From the NCBI GenBank assembly GCA_023411645.1, contig JAEYON010000068.1:62001-126000 (forward strand): a stretch of DNA of 64,000 nt. Direction: 5' to 3'. The position numbers and the translations under genes were made by a program. Shown here piece after piece: positions 53,072 to 62,125 of the stretch (position 1 is its first letter; the number at the start of each line of letters is the position of its first letter). The notes under the pieces are model-generated. The model worked only from the letters and a program-made list of their open reading frames with translations, made no database searches and was not told the DNA's origin. This DNA is from Bacillota bacterium (GTDB lineage: Bacteria > Bacillota > Clostridia > Acetivibrionales > DTU013).

Positions 53072-54727
53072 ATGCTTTATATCACTATTATCGTTCTTAT
53101 CTATCTTGGAATTACAGCGTTTTTGGGATACCTGGGCTATAAAAAGACAAAGACCGCTGAGGATTATCTGGTAGCAGGAAGGAAAACACATCCTATAGTT
53201 ATGGCTCTGTCGTACGGGGCTTCATTTATCAGCACATCTGCAATTATTGGTTTTGGCGGTGCTGCCGGTCAGTTAGGCATGGGGCTTTTATGGCTTACCT
53301 TTCTAAACATTTTTGCTGGAATATTTATTGCTTTTGTTGTTTTCGGGAAGAGGACGCGTAAAATGGGACAAAACCTGAATGCGCATACATTCCCTGAATT
53401 GCTTGGCCTGCGGTATAAGTCGAAATTTATACAGGGCTTTTCGGGGGTGATCATTTTTCTATTCATGCCCATCTATGCGGCATCAGTCATAAAGGGCGGT
53501 GCTGATTTTATCCAGTCCTACTTTGGTGTACCTTACTATATATCCCTGCTTCTGTTTGTAGCTGTTGTGGCGGAATATGTATTTGTTGGAGGTCTGAAGG
53601 GTGTCATGTACACGGATGCTTTTCAGGGATTACTCATGTTCGCAGGAATGACTTTCCTGATCATTTTCTCATACAGCAAGCTCGGAGGAATCACCACAGC
53701 GCACAGCCAGCTTACTGAGCTTTTTCATAACCCGGCTGCAGCGGAGCAGACGGCAGCACTTGTTAAGGGTGGATTTAACGGCTGGACCCAAATGCCGAAG
53801 TTTGGGACACCGATCTGGTGGAACCTGGTATCAACCGTTGTAATGGGCGTTGGAATTGGTGTGCTGGCGCAGCCGCAGCTGGTCGTGCGTTTCATGACTG
53901 TAAAAAGCGGCAGGGAATTGAATAGGGCGGTAGTATCTGGCGGCATATTTATTCTGATGATGACAGGAGTCGCTTTTATGGTAGGGGCGCTATCCAACCT
54001 GTATTTTTTTGAAAGCACAGGCAAGGTTGCTCTTGCGGCTGCCGGTGCAAATGATAAAATTATTCCGGAATTCATTAAGTCCTTTTTACCTGAATGGTTC
54101 GGACCGGTGTTTCTGATTACGCTGCTGGCAGCGGCGATGTCCACGCTGAGCTCCCAGTTCCATACAATGGGAACTGCCCTCGGGAGGGATGTCTATGAGA
54201 AAAGCATGGGCGGTAGAGGCAACAGCATGACGATTTCAAAGGCAGGCATTTTGGCAGGTGTCGTTATCAGTACTGCTATCGCGTGGCTTGCAAGTTATCT
54301 GGATGCGAGCATGGCTATTATTGCAACAGGCACATCGCTTTTCTTCGGATTATGCGCTGCAACGTTTCTTCCTGCTTACATCGGCGCCATTTTCGTAAGA
54401 AAAATGCCTTCGGCGGCAGCAAAGTGGGGAATGATCTGCGGCTTTGCCACAAGCTTCTTCTGGATCTTCTTTATACATGAGAAAGAATCTGCGGCGCTGC
54501 AGCTATGCAGATTATTGACCGGCAGGACTTCGCTTGTCAAGGATACGGTTCTGGCGCCGCTTGCGATGGTTGATCCCATATTCATAGCGCTGCCTGTGTC
54601 TTTGCTCGTCACATTTGTTCTTGCATCGGTATTGAAGCAGGACATAGATGTTGAGCATCTGGGAATATGTTTCAAGGGAATAAAGAAAAAGCAAGCTGCG
54701 CCTGATCCGTCGGCAGCAACTATTTAA
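53072..54727 (+). CDS. Sodium:solute symporter (SSS family)
   Basis: 551 residues with 13 or so membrane helices. SSS landmarks: N-terminal AEDYLVAGRKTHPIVMALSYGASFISTSAIIGFGG, then GGLKGVMYTDAFQG and a late LSSQFHTMGTALGRDVY. Couples Na+ entry to solute uptake; the solute cannot be named from the sequence alone (relatives carry organic acids, amino acids or pantothenate). AAGGAGG precedes the ATG. Translated with the 39-residue accessory protein upstream. Confidence 0.9.
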   Translation: MLYITIIVLIYLGITAFLGYLGYKKTKTAEDYLVAGRKTHPIVMALSYGASFISTSAIIGFGGAAGQLGMGLLWLTFLNIFAGIFIAFVVFGKRTRKMGQNLNAHTFPELLGLRYKSKFIQGFSGVIIFLFMPIYAASVIKGGADFIQSYFGVPYYISLLLFVAVVAEYVFVGGLKGVMYTDAFQGLLMFAGMTFLIIFSYSKLGGITTAHSQLTELFHNPAAAEQTAALVKGGFNGWTQMPKFGTPIWWNLVSTVVMGVGIGVLAQPQLVVRFMTVKSGRELNRAVVSGGIFILMMTGVAFMVGALSNLYFFESTGKVALAAAGANDKIIPEFIKSFLPEWFGPVFLITLLAAAMSTLSSQFHTMGTALGRDVYEKSMGGRGNSMTISKAGILAGVVISTAIAWLASYLDASMAIIATGTSLFFGLCAATFLPAYIGAIFVRKMPSAAAKWGMICGFATSFFWIFFIHEKESAALQLCRLLTGRTSLVKDTVLAPLAMVDPIFIALPVSLLVTFVLASVLKQDIDVEHLGICFKGIKKKQAAPDPSAATI

Positions 54728-54796
54728 GGCGAGGGGTGCGTCGGGCGGCGCATACAATAGAGGGCAAAATACACAAAGTATGGGGCTTGCGTACTC

Positions 54797-54825
54797 TTGC
54801 AATTTATTTTGCATTGGGCTAAAAT
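54797..54825 (+). promoter_or_regulatory. Candidate sigma-A promoter of nfnAB
   Basis: TTGCAA (54797-54802), 17 bases, TAAAAT (54820-54825). About 88 bases before nfnA; a terminator hairpin lies in between. Confidence 0.4.
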
Positions 54826-54856
54826 AAGAAAAACAATCATGCATTTATTAAACAAT

Positions 54857-54890
54857 AAAGACTGTATGTTTAAATACGGTCTTTGTTTTT
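54857..54890 (+). terminator. Terminator after the symporter, or attenuator of nfnAB
   Basis: AAAGACTGTAT (54857-54867) pairs with ATACGGTCTTT (54874-54884), one G-T pair, then GTTTTTG. It ends the symporter unit, but it also lies inside the nfnAB leader if the promoter at 54797 is real. Confidence 0.65.
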
Positions 54891-54912
54891 GTTGAATATA
54901 GGGGGTTGGAAT

Positions 54913-55758
54913 ATGTTCAGGATCGTAAGGAAGCAAGTACTAAATCCGGTAGTTAAGCTTTTGGAAATCGATGCGCCATATATAGCAAGGAAGGCTGAAC
55001 CAGGCCAGTTCATTATTCTCAGAATTAATGAGGAGGGGGAAAGGATCCCTCTTACCATTGCAGATTATGACAGGTTAAAAGGTACTGTGACAATCATTTT
55101 CCAGGAGGTCGGAAAGACGACCCGGCTCCTCGGTTCGCTGGAGGAAGGCGATTCCATATTGGATTTTGCAGGACCGCTTGGCGTCGCAAGCCATCTGGAA
55201 GGTTACAAAAAAGCCGCTGTGATCGGAGGCGGACTCGGTACGGCCATTGCATATCCACAGGCAAAGAAGCTTTTCAGTCTTGGCGCTGATGTGGATGTGA
55301 TTACCGGCTTTAGAAACAGCGACCTGATCATACTTGAGGACGAATTGAAGATGGCCAGCACGCGGTTATTTATTGCGACTGATGATGGCTCGAACGGAAA
55401 CAAGGGTTTTGTAACGGATATTCTGAAAAAGCTGATCGAAGAGGGCAATCAGTACGATCTCGTCATTGCGATAGGTCCGTTGATTATGATGAAGATGGTA
55501 TCGCTTCTGACTAAACCGTATGGTATAAAAACGCTTGTCAGCATGAACCCGGTCATGATCGACGGTACGGGCATGTGCGGCGGATGCCGTGTAACGGTAG
55601 GCGGACAGACAAAATTTGCCTGTGTGGACGGCCCGGATTTTGACGGCCATCTGGTAGATTTTGATGAAGCAATGAGAAGACAGGCTATGTATAAAGGCCA
55701 GGAAAAGAAATCCATGGATGAACACATCTGCAGGTTGGGGGGTACGGCAAATGCCTGA
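54913..55758 (+). CDS. nfnA: NfnAB transhydrogenase subunit A (ferredoxin-NADP reductase-like)
   Basis: 281 residues of the dihydroorotate-dehydrogenase electron-transfer (PyrK-like) family: FAD region ERIPLTIADYD, NAD-binding GGGLGTAIAYPQAKKLF and a C-terminal 2Fe-2S cysteine cluster GTGMCGGCRVTVGGQTKFACVDGPDFDGHLVDF. With NfnB it bifurcates electrons between NADPH, NADH and ferredoxin. ATG 54913 (GGGGG just upstream). Overlaps nfnB by 8 bases. Confidence 0.92.
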   Translation: MFRIVRKQVLNPVVKLLEIDAPYIARKAEPGQFIILRINEEGERIPLTIADYDRLKGTVTIIFQEVGKTTRLLGSLEEGDSILDFAGPLGVASHLEGYKKAAVIGGGLGTAIAYPQAKKLFSLGADVDVITGFRNSDLIILEDELKMASTRLFIATDDGSNGNKGFVTDILKKLIEEGNQYDLVIAIGPLIMMKMVSLLTKPYGIKTLVSMNPVMIDGTGMCGGCRVTVGGQTKFACVDGPDFDGHLVDFDEAMRRQAMYKGQEKKSMDEHICRLGGTANA

Positions 55759-57148
55759 TATGTCATTAGAAAAGACGAAGATGCCGGAGCAGGATCCGAA
55801 GGTGAGGAGCGGAAATTTCAGCGAAGTAGCGCTTGGATACACGGAAGAGATGGCACGCAGGGAGTCTGCTAGGTGCCTCCAGTGCAAGCATAAACCCTGT
55901 GTAGCGGGCTGTCCGGTGAATGTTCAGATACCTGAATTTATTAAGCTGATAGGTGACGGCGACTATGAAGGCGCCTATGAAAAACTGAGGGAAACCAACA
56001 GCCTGCCTGCCGTCTGCGGCAGAGTATGCCCTCAGGAGTCCCAGTGCGAACAGCTCTGCGTGAGGGGCAAAAAGGGCGAACCTGTCGGTATAGGACGGTT
56101 GGAAAGATTTGCTGCCGATTGGTATATGGCAAACAAAGAGAGCCATATTGAATGTACCGTCCGAAACGGTAAGAAGGTTGCCGTTATAGGCTCCGGTCCC
56201 GCAGGACTTACATGTGCGGGCGACCTGGCAAAGCTGGGCTATGAGGTGACCATATTTGAGGCATTCCATGTTCCGGGAGGCGTTCTGATGTATGGCATTC
56301 CGGAATTCAGGCTTCCCAAGGCGCTTGTCCAGAGGGAAATTGATTCTGTTCGCCAGCTCGGGGTTGAGATCAAGACCAACATGGTTATCGGTAAGGTATT
56401 ATCACTGGATGAGCTTGCCGAAGAAGGATACCAGGCGGTTTTCATCGGGAGCGGAGCAGGACTGCCCAGCTTTATGGGGATTCCCGGAGAGAACCTTAAC
56501 GGCGTATACTCCGCAAACGAATTTTTGACCAGGATTAATTTGATGAAGGCTTATCAGTTCCCTCTGGCAGATACGCCTGTCCGGGTAACTAACAGTGTTG
56601 CTGTCGTGGGCGGCGGCAATGTTGCAATGGATGCCGCAAGATGTGCCAGAAGGCTGGGTGCGGAAAATGTTTACATTGTTTACAGGCGTTCCGAGGCGGA
56701 AATGCCTGCCAGGGCAGAAGAAGTCCATCATGCGAAAGAGGAAGGCATCCAATTCAAGCTTCTGACCAACCCGACAAGAATCATCGGAACCGATGACGGA
56801 TGGGTCAAGGGAATGGAATGTGTTGAAATGGAATTAGGCGAACCGGATGCATCCGGTAGGAGAAGGCCGGTAACGAAGCAGGGCTCTGAGCATGTGCTCG
56901 ATGTGGAGACTGTGATCATCGCCATCGGCCAGTCACCGAATCCGTTGATCAAATCCACCACACCGGGTCTTGAGACGCAAAAGTGGGGCGGTATCATAGT
57001 TAATGAAGACACCGGAGCCACCAGCCGCGAAGGCGTATATGCGGGCGGGGATGCGGTTACCGGCGCAGCAACAGTTATATTGGCAATGGGAGCCGGCAAA
57101 AAGGCCGCCAGAGCGATAGATGAGTATCTGAGCAAGCAGGTCGAATAA
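55751..57148 (+). CDS. nfnB: NfnAB transhydrogenase subunit B (GltD-like)
   Basis: 465 residues. N-terminal two 4Fe-4S clusters (CLQCKHKPCVAGCP and CGRVCPQESQCEQLCVRG), then FAD-binding GSGPAGLTCAGDLAK and NADPH-binding GGGNVAMDAARCARR. The same fold as glutamate synthase small subunit, but paired with NfnA the enzyme is the electron-bifurcating NADH-dependent reduced ferredoxin:NADP oxidoreductase. ATG 55751 lies within the end of nfnA, after GGGGGG. The 57149-57241 gap holds the V-ATPase promoter. Confidence 0.92.
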   Translation: MPDMSLEKTKMPEQDPKVRSGNFSEVALGYTEEMARRESARCLQCKHKPCVAGCPVNVQIPEFIKLIGDGDYEGAYEKLRETNSLPAVCGRVCPQESQCEQLCVRGKKGEPVGIGRLERFAADWYMANKESHIECTVRNGKKVAVIGSGPAGLTCAGDLAKLGYEVTIFEAFHVPGGVLMYGIPEFRLPKALVQREIDSVRQLGVEIKTNMVIGKVLSLDELAEEGYQAVFIGSGAGLPSFMGIPGENLNGVYSANEFLTRINLMKAYQFPLADTPVRVTNSVAVVGGGNVAMDAARCARRLGAENVYIVYRRSEAEMPARAEEVHHAKEEGIQFKLLTNPTRIIGTDDGWVKGMECVEMELGEPDASGRRRPVTKQGSEHVLDVETVIIAIGQSPNPLIKSTTPGLETQKWGGIIVNEDTGATSREGVYAGGDAVTGAATVILAMGAGKKAARAIDEYLSKQVE

Positions 57149-57182
57149 TCACACATGATGGTTCGAATTATCTCGAAACATC

Positions 57183-57210
57183 TTGTTAATTCTAACACCA
57201 ATGGTATAAT
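57183..57210 (+). promoter_or_regulatory. Sigma-A promoter of the V-ATPase operon
   Basis: TTGTTA (57183-57188), 16 bases, TATAAT (57205-57210). About 31 bases before the start codon of the first subunit gene. Confidence 0.6.
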
Positions 57211-57241
57211 AATAATGTTTGAAATCGCAGGGGGTGAGAGA

Positions 57242-57556
57242 TTGTCGGTTGCTATATTGAAGGAAATAAGGGAAGCTGAGGAAAAAGCGGAGCTAATCGA
57301 GGCGCAAGCCTTACAGAAGGCAAAAGATATTATAGCTGCAGCTAAAAAGGATGCATCTGCAATAACGAGTGAATCCATAGAACAGGCGGAAATCGAAGCA
57401 AGAGGATTGATCAGTGCATCTGAAAAAAAGGCTTTTGAGGATATTGAAGGAATCAAAGCGCAAATACTGACCCAATGTGAAGAACTCAGAAATCAATCAA
57501 ATGAAAAACTCAATGATGCAGTGGATTTCATAGTTGGAAGGATTGTGAAACCGTGA
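57242..57556 (+). CDS. V-type ATPase peripheral stalk subunit G/H
   Basis: 104 residues from TTG 57242, after GGGGGTGA at 57229-57236. One long coiled coil (SVAILKEIREAEEKAELIEAQALQKAKDIIAAAKKDA..). Peripheral stator stalk of the V/A-type ATPase, pairing with subunit E. First gene of the operon order H-I-K-E-C-F-A-B. The 29 residues upstream in frame (57155 start) have no support. Its stop overlaps the next start (GTGA). Confidence 0.85.
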   Translation: MSVAILKEIREAEEKAELIEAQALQKAKDIIAAAKKDASAITSESIEQAEIEARGLISASEKKAFEDIEGIKAQILTQCEELRNQSNEKLNDAVDFIVGRIVKP

Positions 57557-59514
57557 TTGTCAAAATGAGCAAAATAACCATTCTGGGAATGGATGACCAG
57601 CGTAAGGCGGTAATAGACAGTTTGATGGACATCGGAGCCATTGAGATCAGAGTTGCTGACACTCAGGAGTACGAGAATATCGCAGATCATCCGGGTGTTC
57701 AGACAGAATTGGCGGATATTGATAGCAAATTAGCGGACGTAGATGCCGCAATAACTATTTTAAACAAATATTGTCCTCAGAAAAAAGGATTTTTTCCGAG
57801 TCGCCGTGAAATATCAAAATCTGAATTAGCCCGTGTTCTGGAAAATCAGGATTCGATCTGGGATTCAGTCAACAGGATCAGGGAGAGGGAAGAACATCTT
57901 ATCCAGCTCAAAAACGAAGAGAACAGGCTGAGCAATCTTTGTTCCTCAATGATTCCATGGAGTGATTACCCTGTTCCCCTTGAAATCACAGGAACCCGGA
58001 AAACCGGTATTATACCCGGAACAATCCCCGGCTCTATAGATTTAGCTCATCTAAAGAATGAACTAAATGATAAGGTAGCCTGTTCCGAAATGGCAGTCAT
58101 CAGAAGTGATAAGGATCAGCATTATGTATATATCGTATATCACCTTGACGCTGAACAGGAGTGCCTCTCATTACTGAAGGCATTCGGATTCAGCAAAGCT
58201 TCTTTCTCCGGGATGACCGGAACTGCAAATGAAAGCATTGAAAAGCTGCAAAGCCGTATCCATCAGATTTCTCTGGAAAGGGAGAATGTGGTTGAGCAGA
58301 TTAAAGGCCTGAGCAAGGACAGAGAATTGCTGGAAGCTTTGTTTGACAGTTTTAGGATTAATCGTGCCCGTATTGAGGCTGCAGGAAAGGTTTTAAAAAC
58401 TAATAGGGCATTCATGATAAACGGCTGGATTCCGACGGAGATTGCTCAAAAAGCAAAAGAATATCTTGAGTCGGAGTATATAGCCAGTATAGAAATTACT
58501 GAGCCGGAGGAAGAGGAAGAATTTCCTGTCCTCCTGGAAAATAAGGGAATTGCTGAAGCGGGAGAGCCTATCTCAAACATGTACAGTCTTCCTCATAGCC
58601 GTGAAATCGATCCTAATGCAGTAATGGCGCCGTTTTATATAGTTTTCTTCGGACTGATGCTTTCAGACGGCGGTTATGGCATTCTTTTGGTGCTTGCTGC
58701 AGGCTTTATCCTTAAGCGTTTTAAATTGGAGGACGGCACCAGGAAATTTATGAAGCTGATTTTCTACTGCGGGATTGCCACAATTTTTTGGGGAATTATG
58801 TTTGGCAGTTGGTTTGGAATCGAAACACTCTCAAAATACGGACTATGGATGAATCCAGTAGAGCGTCCGGAGCTGCTGCTCAGTTGGTCTCTTCTGTTCG
58901 GTATCATCCATATGTACGCAGGTTTTGCCCTTAAAGCGGCAAATCTGATCCGTCAAAAGAAGTATCTGGACGCGCTTTTCGACGTTGGCTTCAGGCTGAT
59001 TTTCTATACCGGTTTTATCATGGTATTATTGCCTTTTGCACCTGAGATAGATAAAGAAGCGGCAGCGCCTCTGGTTAAAATAGGTATTGTTTTATTGATT
59101 GCCGGTGCAATCCTTATGGCTTTGACGCAAGGACGGGACAAAAAGAATATTATTGGTAAATTCTTCGGGGGCGTGATGAGCCTCTACGATGCCGTTGGGT
59201 TTTTGAGCGATGTACTGTCCTACTCAAGACTGTTGGCGCTGGGGCTTGCGACAGGTATTATTGCGGCTATAATCAATCAGATGAGCGCAATGTTTGATTT
59301 CGCAATCATTTTAAAAATTATTTTAATGGCGGCAATCTTATTGATAGGACATACAATCAACTTTGCCATCAATGCTCTGGGAGCTTATGTGCACTCATGC
59401 CGTCTGCAGTATCTTGAGTTTTTCGGTAAGTTTTTCACCGGTGGAGGCGAAGCCTTTAAGCCGTTGAGAGCAAATACAAAATATGTGGCAATAAAATCCG
59501 ATGCGGGCAAGTAA
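57553..59514 (+). CDS. ntpI: V-type ATPase membrane subunit I (a-like)
   Basis: 653 residues: cytoplasmic N-half (about 1-340) with two coiled coils, membrane C-half with about seven helices. The ion-channel Arg region is in SLYDAVGFLSDVLSYSRLLALGLATGIIAAIINQM, the motif of the V-ATPase a/I subunits. Carries ions to the K ring. GTG 57553 overlaps the upstream stop; ATG 57565 is an alternative. Confidence 0.93.
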   Translation: MIVKMSKITILGMDDQRKAVIDSLMDIGAIEIRVADTQEYENIADHPGVQTELADIDSKLADVDAAITILNKYCPQKKGFFPSRREISKSELARVLENQDSIWDSVNRIREREEHLIQLKNEENRLSNLCSSMIPWSDYPVPLEITGTRKTGIIPGTIPGSIDLAHLKNELNDKVACSEMAVIRSDKDQHYVYIVYHLDAEQECLSLLKAFGFSKASFSGMTGTANESIEKLQSRIHQISLERENVVEQIKGLSKDRELLEALFDSFRINRARIEAAGKVLKTNRAFMINGWIPTEIAQKAKEYLESEYIASIEITEPEEEEEFPVLLENKGIAEAGEPISNMYSLPHSREIDPNAVMAPFYIVFFGLMLSDGGYGILLVLAAGFILKRFKLEDGTRKFMKLIFYCGIATIFWGIMFGSWFGIETLSKYGLWMNPVERPELLLSWSLLFGIIHMYAGFALKAANLIRQKKYLDALFDVGFRLIFYTGFIMVLLPFAPEIDKEAAAPLVKIGIVLLIAGAILMALTQGRDKKNIIGKFFGGVMSLYDAVGFLSDVLSYSRLLALGLATGIIAAIINQMSAMFDFAIILKIILMAAILLIGHTINFAINALGAYVHSCRLQYLEFFGKFFTGGGEAFKPLRANTKYVAIKSDAGK

Positions 59515-59578
59515 ACTCCTGTTGCCTGGACAGGGATGCATTTCTCGCATAAAAAACATTTAAACGGAGGTTAAAACA

Positions 59579-60028
59579 ATGAAATTTATTGATGGACAAA
59601 TGCTAGCTTTACTTGGTGCGGCAATCGCGTTTTTTGTTGCAGGTATTGGATCGTCCAAAGGTGTCGGTTTAGCCGGACAGGCAGGCGCAGGAATTTTGAC
59701 AGAGGATCCTTCCAAATTCGGATCTGTCATGATCCTGGAAGCTCTGCCCAGCACACAGACAATTTATGGTTTTGTTATCGCATTCCTTATTATCGGTCAG
59801 ATTGATCCCGCCATGACAGTACAGCAGGGCGCCTATCTTATGGTAGCCGGTCTTCCTGTCGGTATTGTAGGCTGGATCTCGGGAATTTATCAGGGCAAGG
59901 TTGCAGCTGCAGGCATCCAGTTGATTTCCAAACGTCCTGAAGCCATTGGTAGCGCTATTACGTTGGCACTGATGGTTGAAATGTTTGCGATATTGTCACT
60001 GATCGTGTCCATACTGATGATCAGATGA
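59579..60028 (+). CDS. ntpK: V-type ATPase proteolipid subunit K (c-ring)
   Basis: 149 residues, four helices, an internal tandem of the c-subunit hairpin. Ion-site residues: E134 in LALMVEMFAIL, and T59/Q60 in LPSTQTIYGFVIAF, which match the Na+ ligands Thr64 and Gln65 of Enterococcus NtpK. This favours Na+ coupling, but a second Gln ligand is not confirmed. CGGAGGTT precedes the ATG. Confidence 0.95.
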   Translation: MKFIDGQMLALLGAAIAFFVAGIGSSKGVGLAGQAGAGILTEDPSKFGSVMILEALPSTQTIYGFVIAFLIIGQIDPAMTVQQGAYLMVAGLPVGIVGWISGIYQGKVAAAGIQLISKRPEAIGSAITLALMVEMFAILSLIVSILMIR

Positions 60029-60086
60029 TAACCGGAGAATCCAGGCCCGGTGGCGGCACAGAAGGATAATAGAAGGAGCAATCCAG

Positions 60087-60683
60087 ATGACAGGAACGGA
60101 AAAAATCACTACAAAGATCATAGAGGACGCAGAGGCGAAGGCTCGGATCATTGAAGAGCAAGCCAGGCAGGAAGCCCGAGCATTGATGGAGCAGGCCCGT
60201 GCAGATGCGTCGCAAAAGCGTGACGAGCTTTTAAAAAAAGCGGAAGCAGACGGTGAAGAGTCGTATAAGCGTCTCATTGCCGTGGCGGGTCTTGAGGGAC
60301 GCAAGGAGATTCTTCGGGCCAAGCAGGAAATGATTGACGCGGCATTCCAGAAGGCGCTGGAAAAGGTTTGTCAGCTTAAGGATCAGGATTATCAGAGACT
60401 TCTTGAGAATATGATCGCTGAAGCGGCCGAAGATGAAGGCGGAGAGATCCTGCTTTCCGAAAAGGATGCAAAGCGCGTGGATGATCGGCTTATCGAAAAC
60501 ATCAATAAACGCATCACCAATTCCGGCAAAAAAGGGATCTTGAGGCTTTCGGACCAGTATATTAAAACGGCGGGTGGGTTTGTTCTCAGAAGTGGAGAGA
60601 AGGAAATAAACAGTACATTCGAGATCTTGTTCGGTCTGCTTCGGACAGAACTTGAGTCCGATGTTGTCAGGATGCTGTTTTAA
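60087..60683 (+). CDS. ntpE: V-type ATPase peripheral stalk subunit E
   Basis: 198 residues. N-terminal coiled coil (TTKIIEDAEAKARIIEEQARQEARALMEQARADASQKRDELL) then a C-terminal globular domain with RLIAVAGLEGRKEILRAKQEMIDAAFQKALEKV and KTAGGFVLRSGEKEINSTFEIL. Peripheral stalk partner of the first gene product. AGAAGGAGCAATCC lies just before the ATG. Confidence 0.93.
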   Translation: MTGTEKITTKIIEDAEAKARIIEEQARQEARALMEQARADASQKRDELLKKAEADGEESYKRLIAVAGLEGRKEILRAKQEMIDAAFQKALEKVCQLKDQDYQRLLENMIAEAAEDEGGEILLSEKDAKRVDDRLIENINKRITNSGKKGILRLSDQYIKTAGGFVLRSGEKEINSTFEILFGLLRTELESDVVRMLF

Positions 60684-60726
60684 CCCTGAGGATAGAAATG
60701 TCACAGGATATGATTGAGGGATAATA

Positions 60727-61737
60727 ATGCTGAGAATTAACGAAGGTGATTATGCATATGCTTCTGCCCGTATCAGGGCAAAGGAGCCGAAATTGCTGGG
60801 GAAAAGCCATTTTGCCAGGATGCTCGAAGCGTTTTCTGCCGTGGAGGCGTACAAGGTGCTGACTGAATCGGATTATGGAATCGCTGGAAGCAGTATTGGC
60901 AGTGTTTTTGATTATGAAAAGCTATTGACTGAGGAAATGCAGAAATGCTACGGGCTGCTTATGGAAATAGCCCCGCAGCCTGAGCTTGTGAAGGCCTTTC
61001 AGAGACGGCATGATTATTTTAATATCAAGGTTCTGCTTAAGGCTGAGTTTTCGGGCAAGCAGACACCGCCTATTCTGGTGGAAACCGGTACGATTGGCAG
61101 CGAAGCAATGAGCCGCATGATCAGAGAGAGGGACTATAGTGAACTGACACCGATTATGCAGGAAGTGATCGAGGAGACCCGTGATGTTTTTTCCAGAACA
61201 CAGGATCCCCAGACAGTGGATCTTTTGTTGGACAGGGCATCCTATCGCCAGCTCGCTGAGGATCTGAGCGAGATCGACATTCCATATCTTCACAAGATAG
61301 CGAGGATCATGACAGATATCACCAATATTAAAATGTTTATTCGTGCCAGGTCGTTAAACAAGTCCTGGGATTTTATCAGGAATCTGCTGCTAGAGGGTGG
61401 ATCAATCCGGGAAAAGGTCTGGTTTGAAAACAGCGAAAAGCCTGTTGACAATTTTGTTGAGGAGATCCGCTTCAGCGAGTATGGAGAGGCGATCGGCAAG
61501 GGCTGGGAGCTGTATAAGGCCCAAAACAATATTTCGAGTCTCGAGAAGCTGTTGGACGATTTGTTAATGAATGTTATCCGTGAGGCAAAAATAGTAACGA
61601 TGGGTGTTGAGCCGCTGATAGCGTATCTTTTTGCAAAAGAGACCGAAATAAGGAATGTCAGGATCATTATGACCGGCAAGATCAATAAATTGCCTGTTGA
61701 TCTGATACGGGAAAGGTTGCGGGAAGGTTATGTATAA
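60727..61737 (+). CDS. ntpC: V-type ATPase central stalk subunit C (d-like)
   Basis: 336 residues, the funnel-shaped AtpC/NtpC fold: YAYASARIRAKEPKLLGKSHFARML at the start and KAQNNISSLEKLLDDLLMNVIREAKIVTMGVEPLIAYLFAKETEIRNVRIIMTGKINKLPVDLIRERLREGYV at the end. Couples the K ring to the rotating stalk. Overlaps the F gene by 8 bases. Confidence 0.93.
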   Translation: MLRINEGDYAYASARIRAKEPKLLGKSHFARMLEAFSAVEAYKVLTESDYGIAGSSIGSVFDYEKLLTEEMQKCYGLLMEIAPQPELVKAFQRRHDYFNIKVLLKAEFSGKQTPPILVETGTIGSEAMSRMIRERDYSELTPIMQEVIEETRDVFSRTQDPQTVDLLLDRASYRQLAEDLSEIDIPYLHKIARIMTDITNIKMFIRARSLNKSWDFIRNLLLEGGSIREKVWFENSEKPVDNFVEEIRFSEYGEAIGKGWELYKAQNNISSLEKLLDDLLMNVIREAKIVTMGVEPLIAYLFAKETEIRNVRIIMTGKINKLPVDLIRERLREGYV

Positions 61738-62050
61738 AATTGGAGTGATCGGAGAAAAAGATGCGGTAATGGGCTTTATTGCACTTGGCTTCTCTGTTTT
61801 TCCGGTGGAGAACAGGGAACAGGCCGCCGCAGTTTTGTCGGATCTGGCGGAGGAACGGTATGCGGTGATTTATATCACTGAGCAGACTGCTGCCAATATT
61901 GAAAATGAAATCAATCAGTACCGGGAAAGGCGTTTTCCGGCTATCATCCCGATCCCGGGAATCCAGGGAAGTTTGGGGATTGGCATGAACGGCGTGAGAA
62001 AATGTGTTGAAAAGGCGGTTGGCGCCGACATTCTTTTCCGGGATGAGTAA
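61730..62050 (+). CDS. ntpG: V-type ATPase stalk subunit F
   Basis: 106 residues: YKIGVIGEKDAVMGFIALGFSVFPVENREQA and RRFPAIIPIPGIQGSLGIGMNGVRKCVEKAVGADILF match the V-ATPase F subunit (NtpG/AtpF). Small rotor subunit. Starts inside the end of ntpC, so the two are translationally coupled. Confidence 0.93.
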   Translation: MYKIGVIGEKDAVMGFIALGFSVFPVENREQAAAVLSDLAEERYAVIYITEQTAANIENEINQYRERRFPAIIPIPGIQGSLGIGMNGVRKCVEKAVGADILFRDE

Positions 62051-62125
62051 ATGAATAGTTCAAACTAATTCTTATTGTTTGTGGATAATTCGCAAACGGA
62101 TAAAGCTGAAAGTGAGGGATATCGA

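Noticed and set aside
54840..54860. Rex-type operator before nfnAB (TTATTAAACAATAA)
   Set aside because: Only five paired bases and a mismatched core; too weak against the TTGTTAAxxxxTTAACAA-type consensus.
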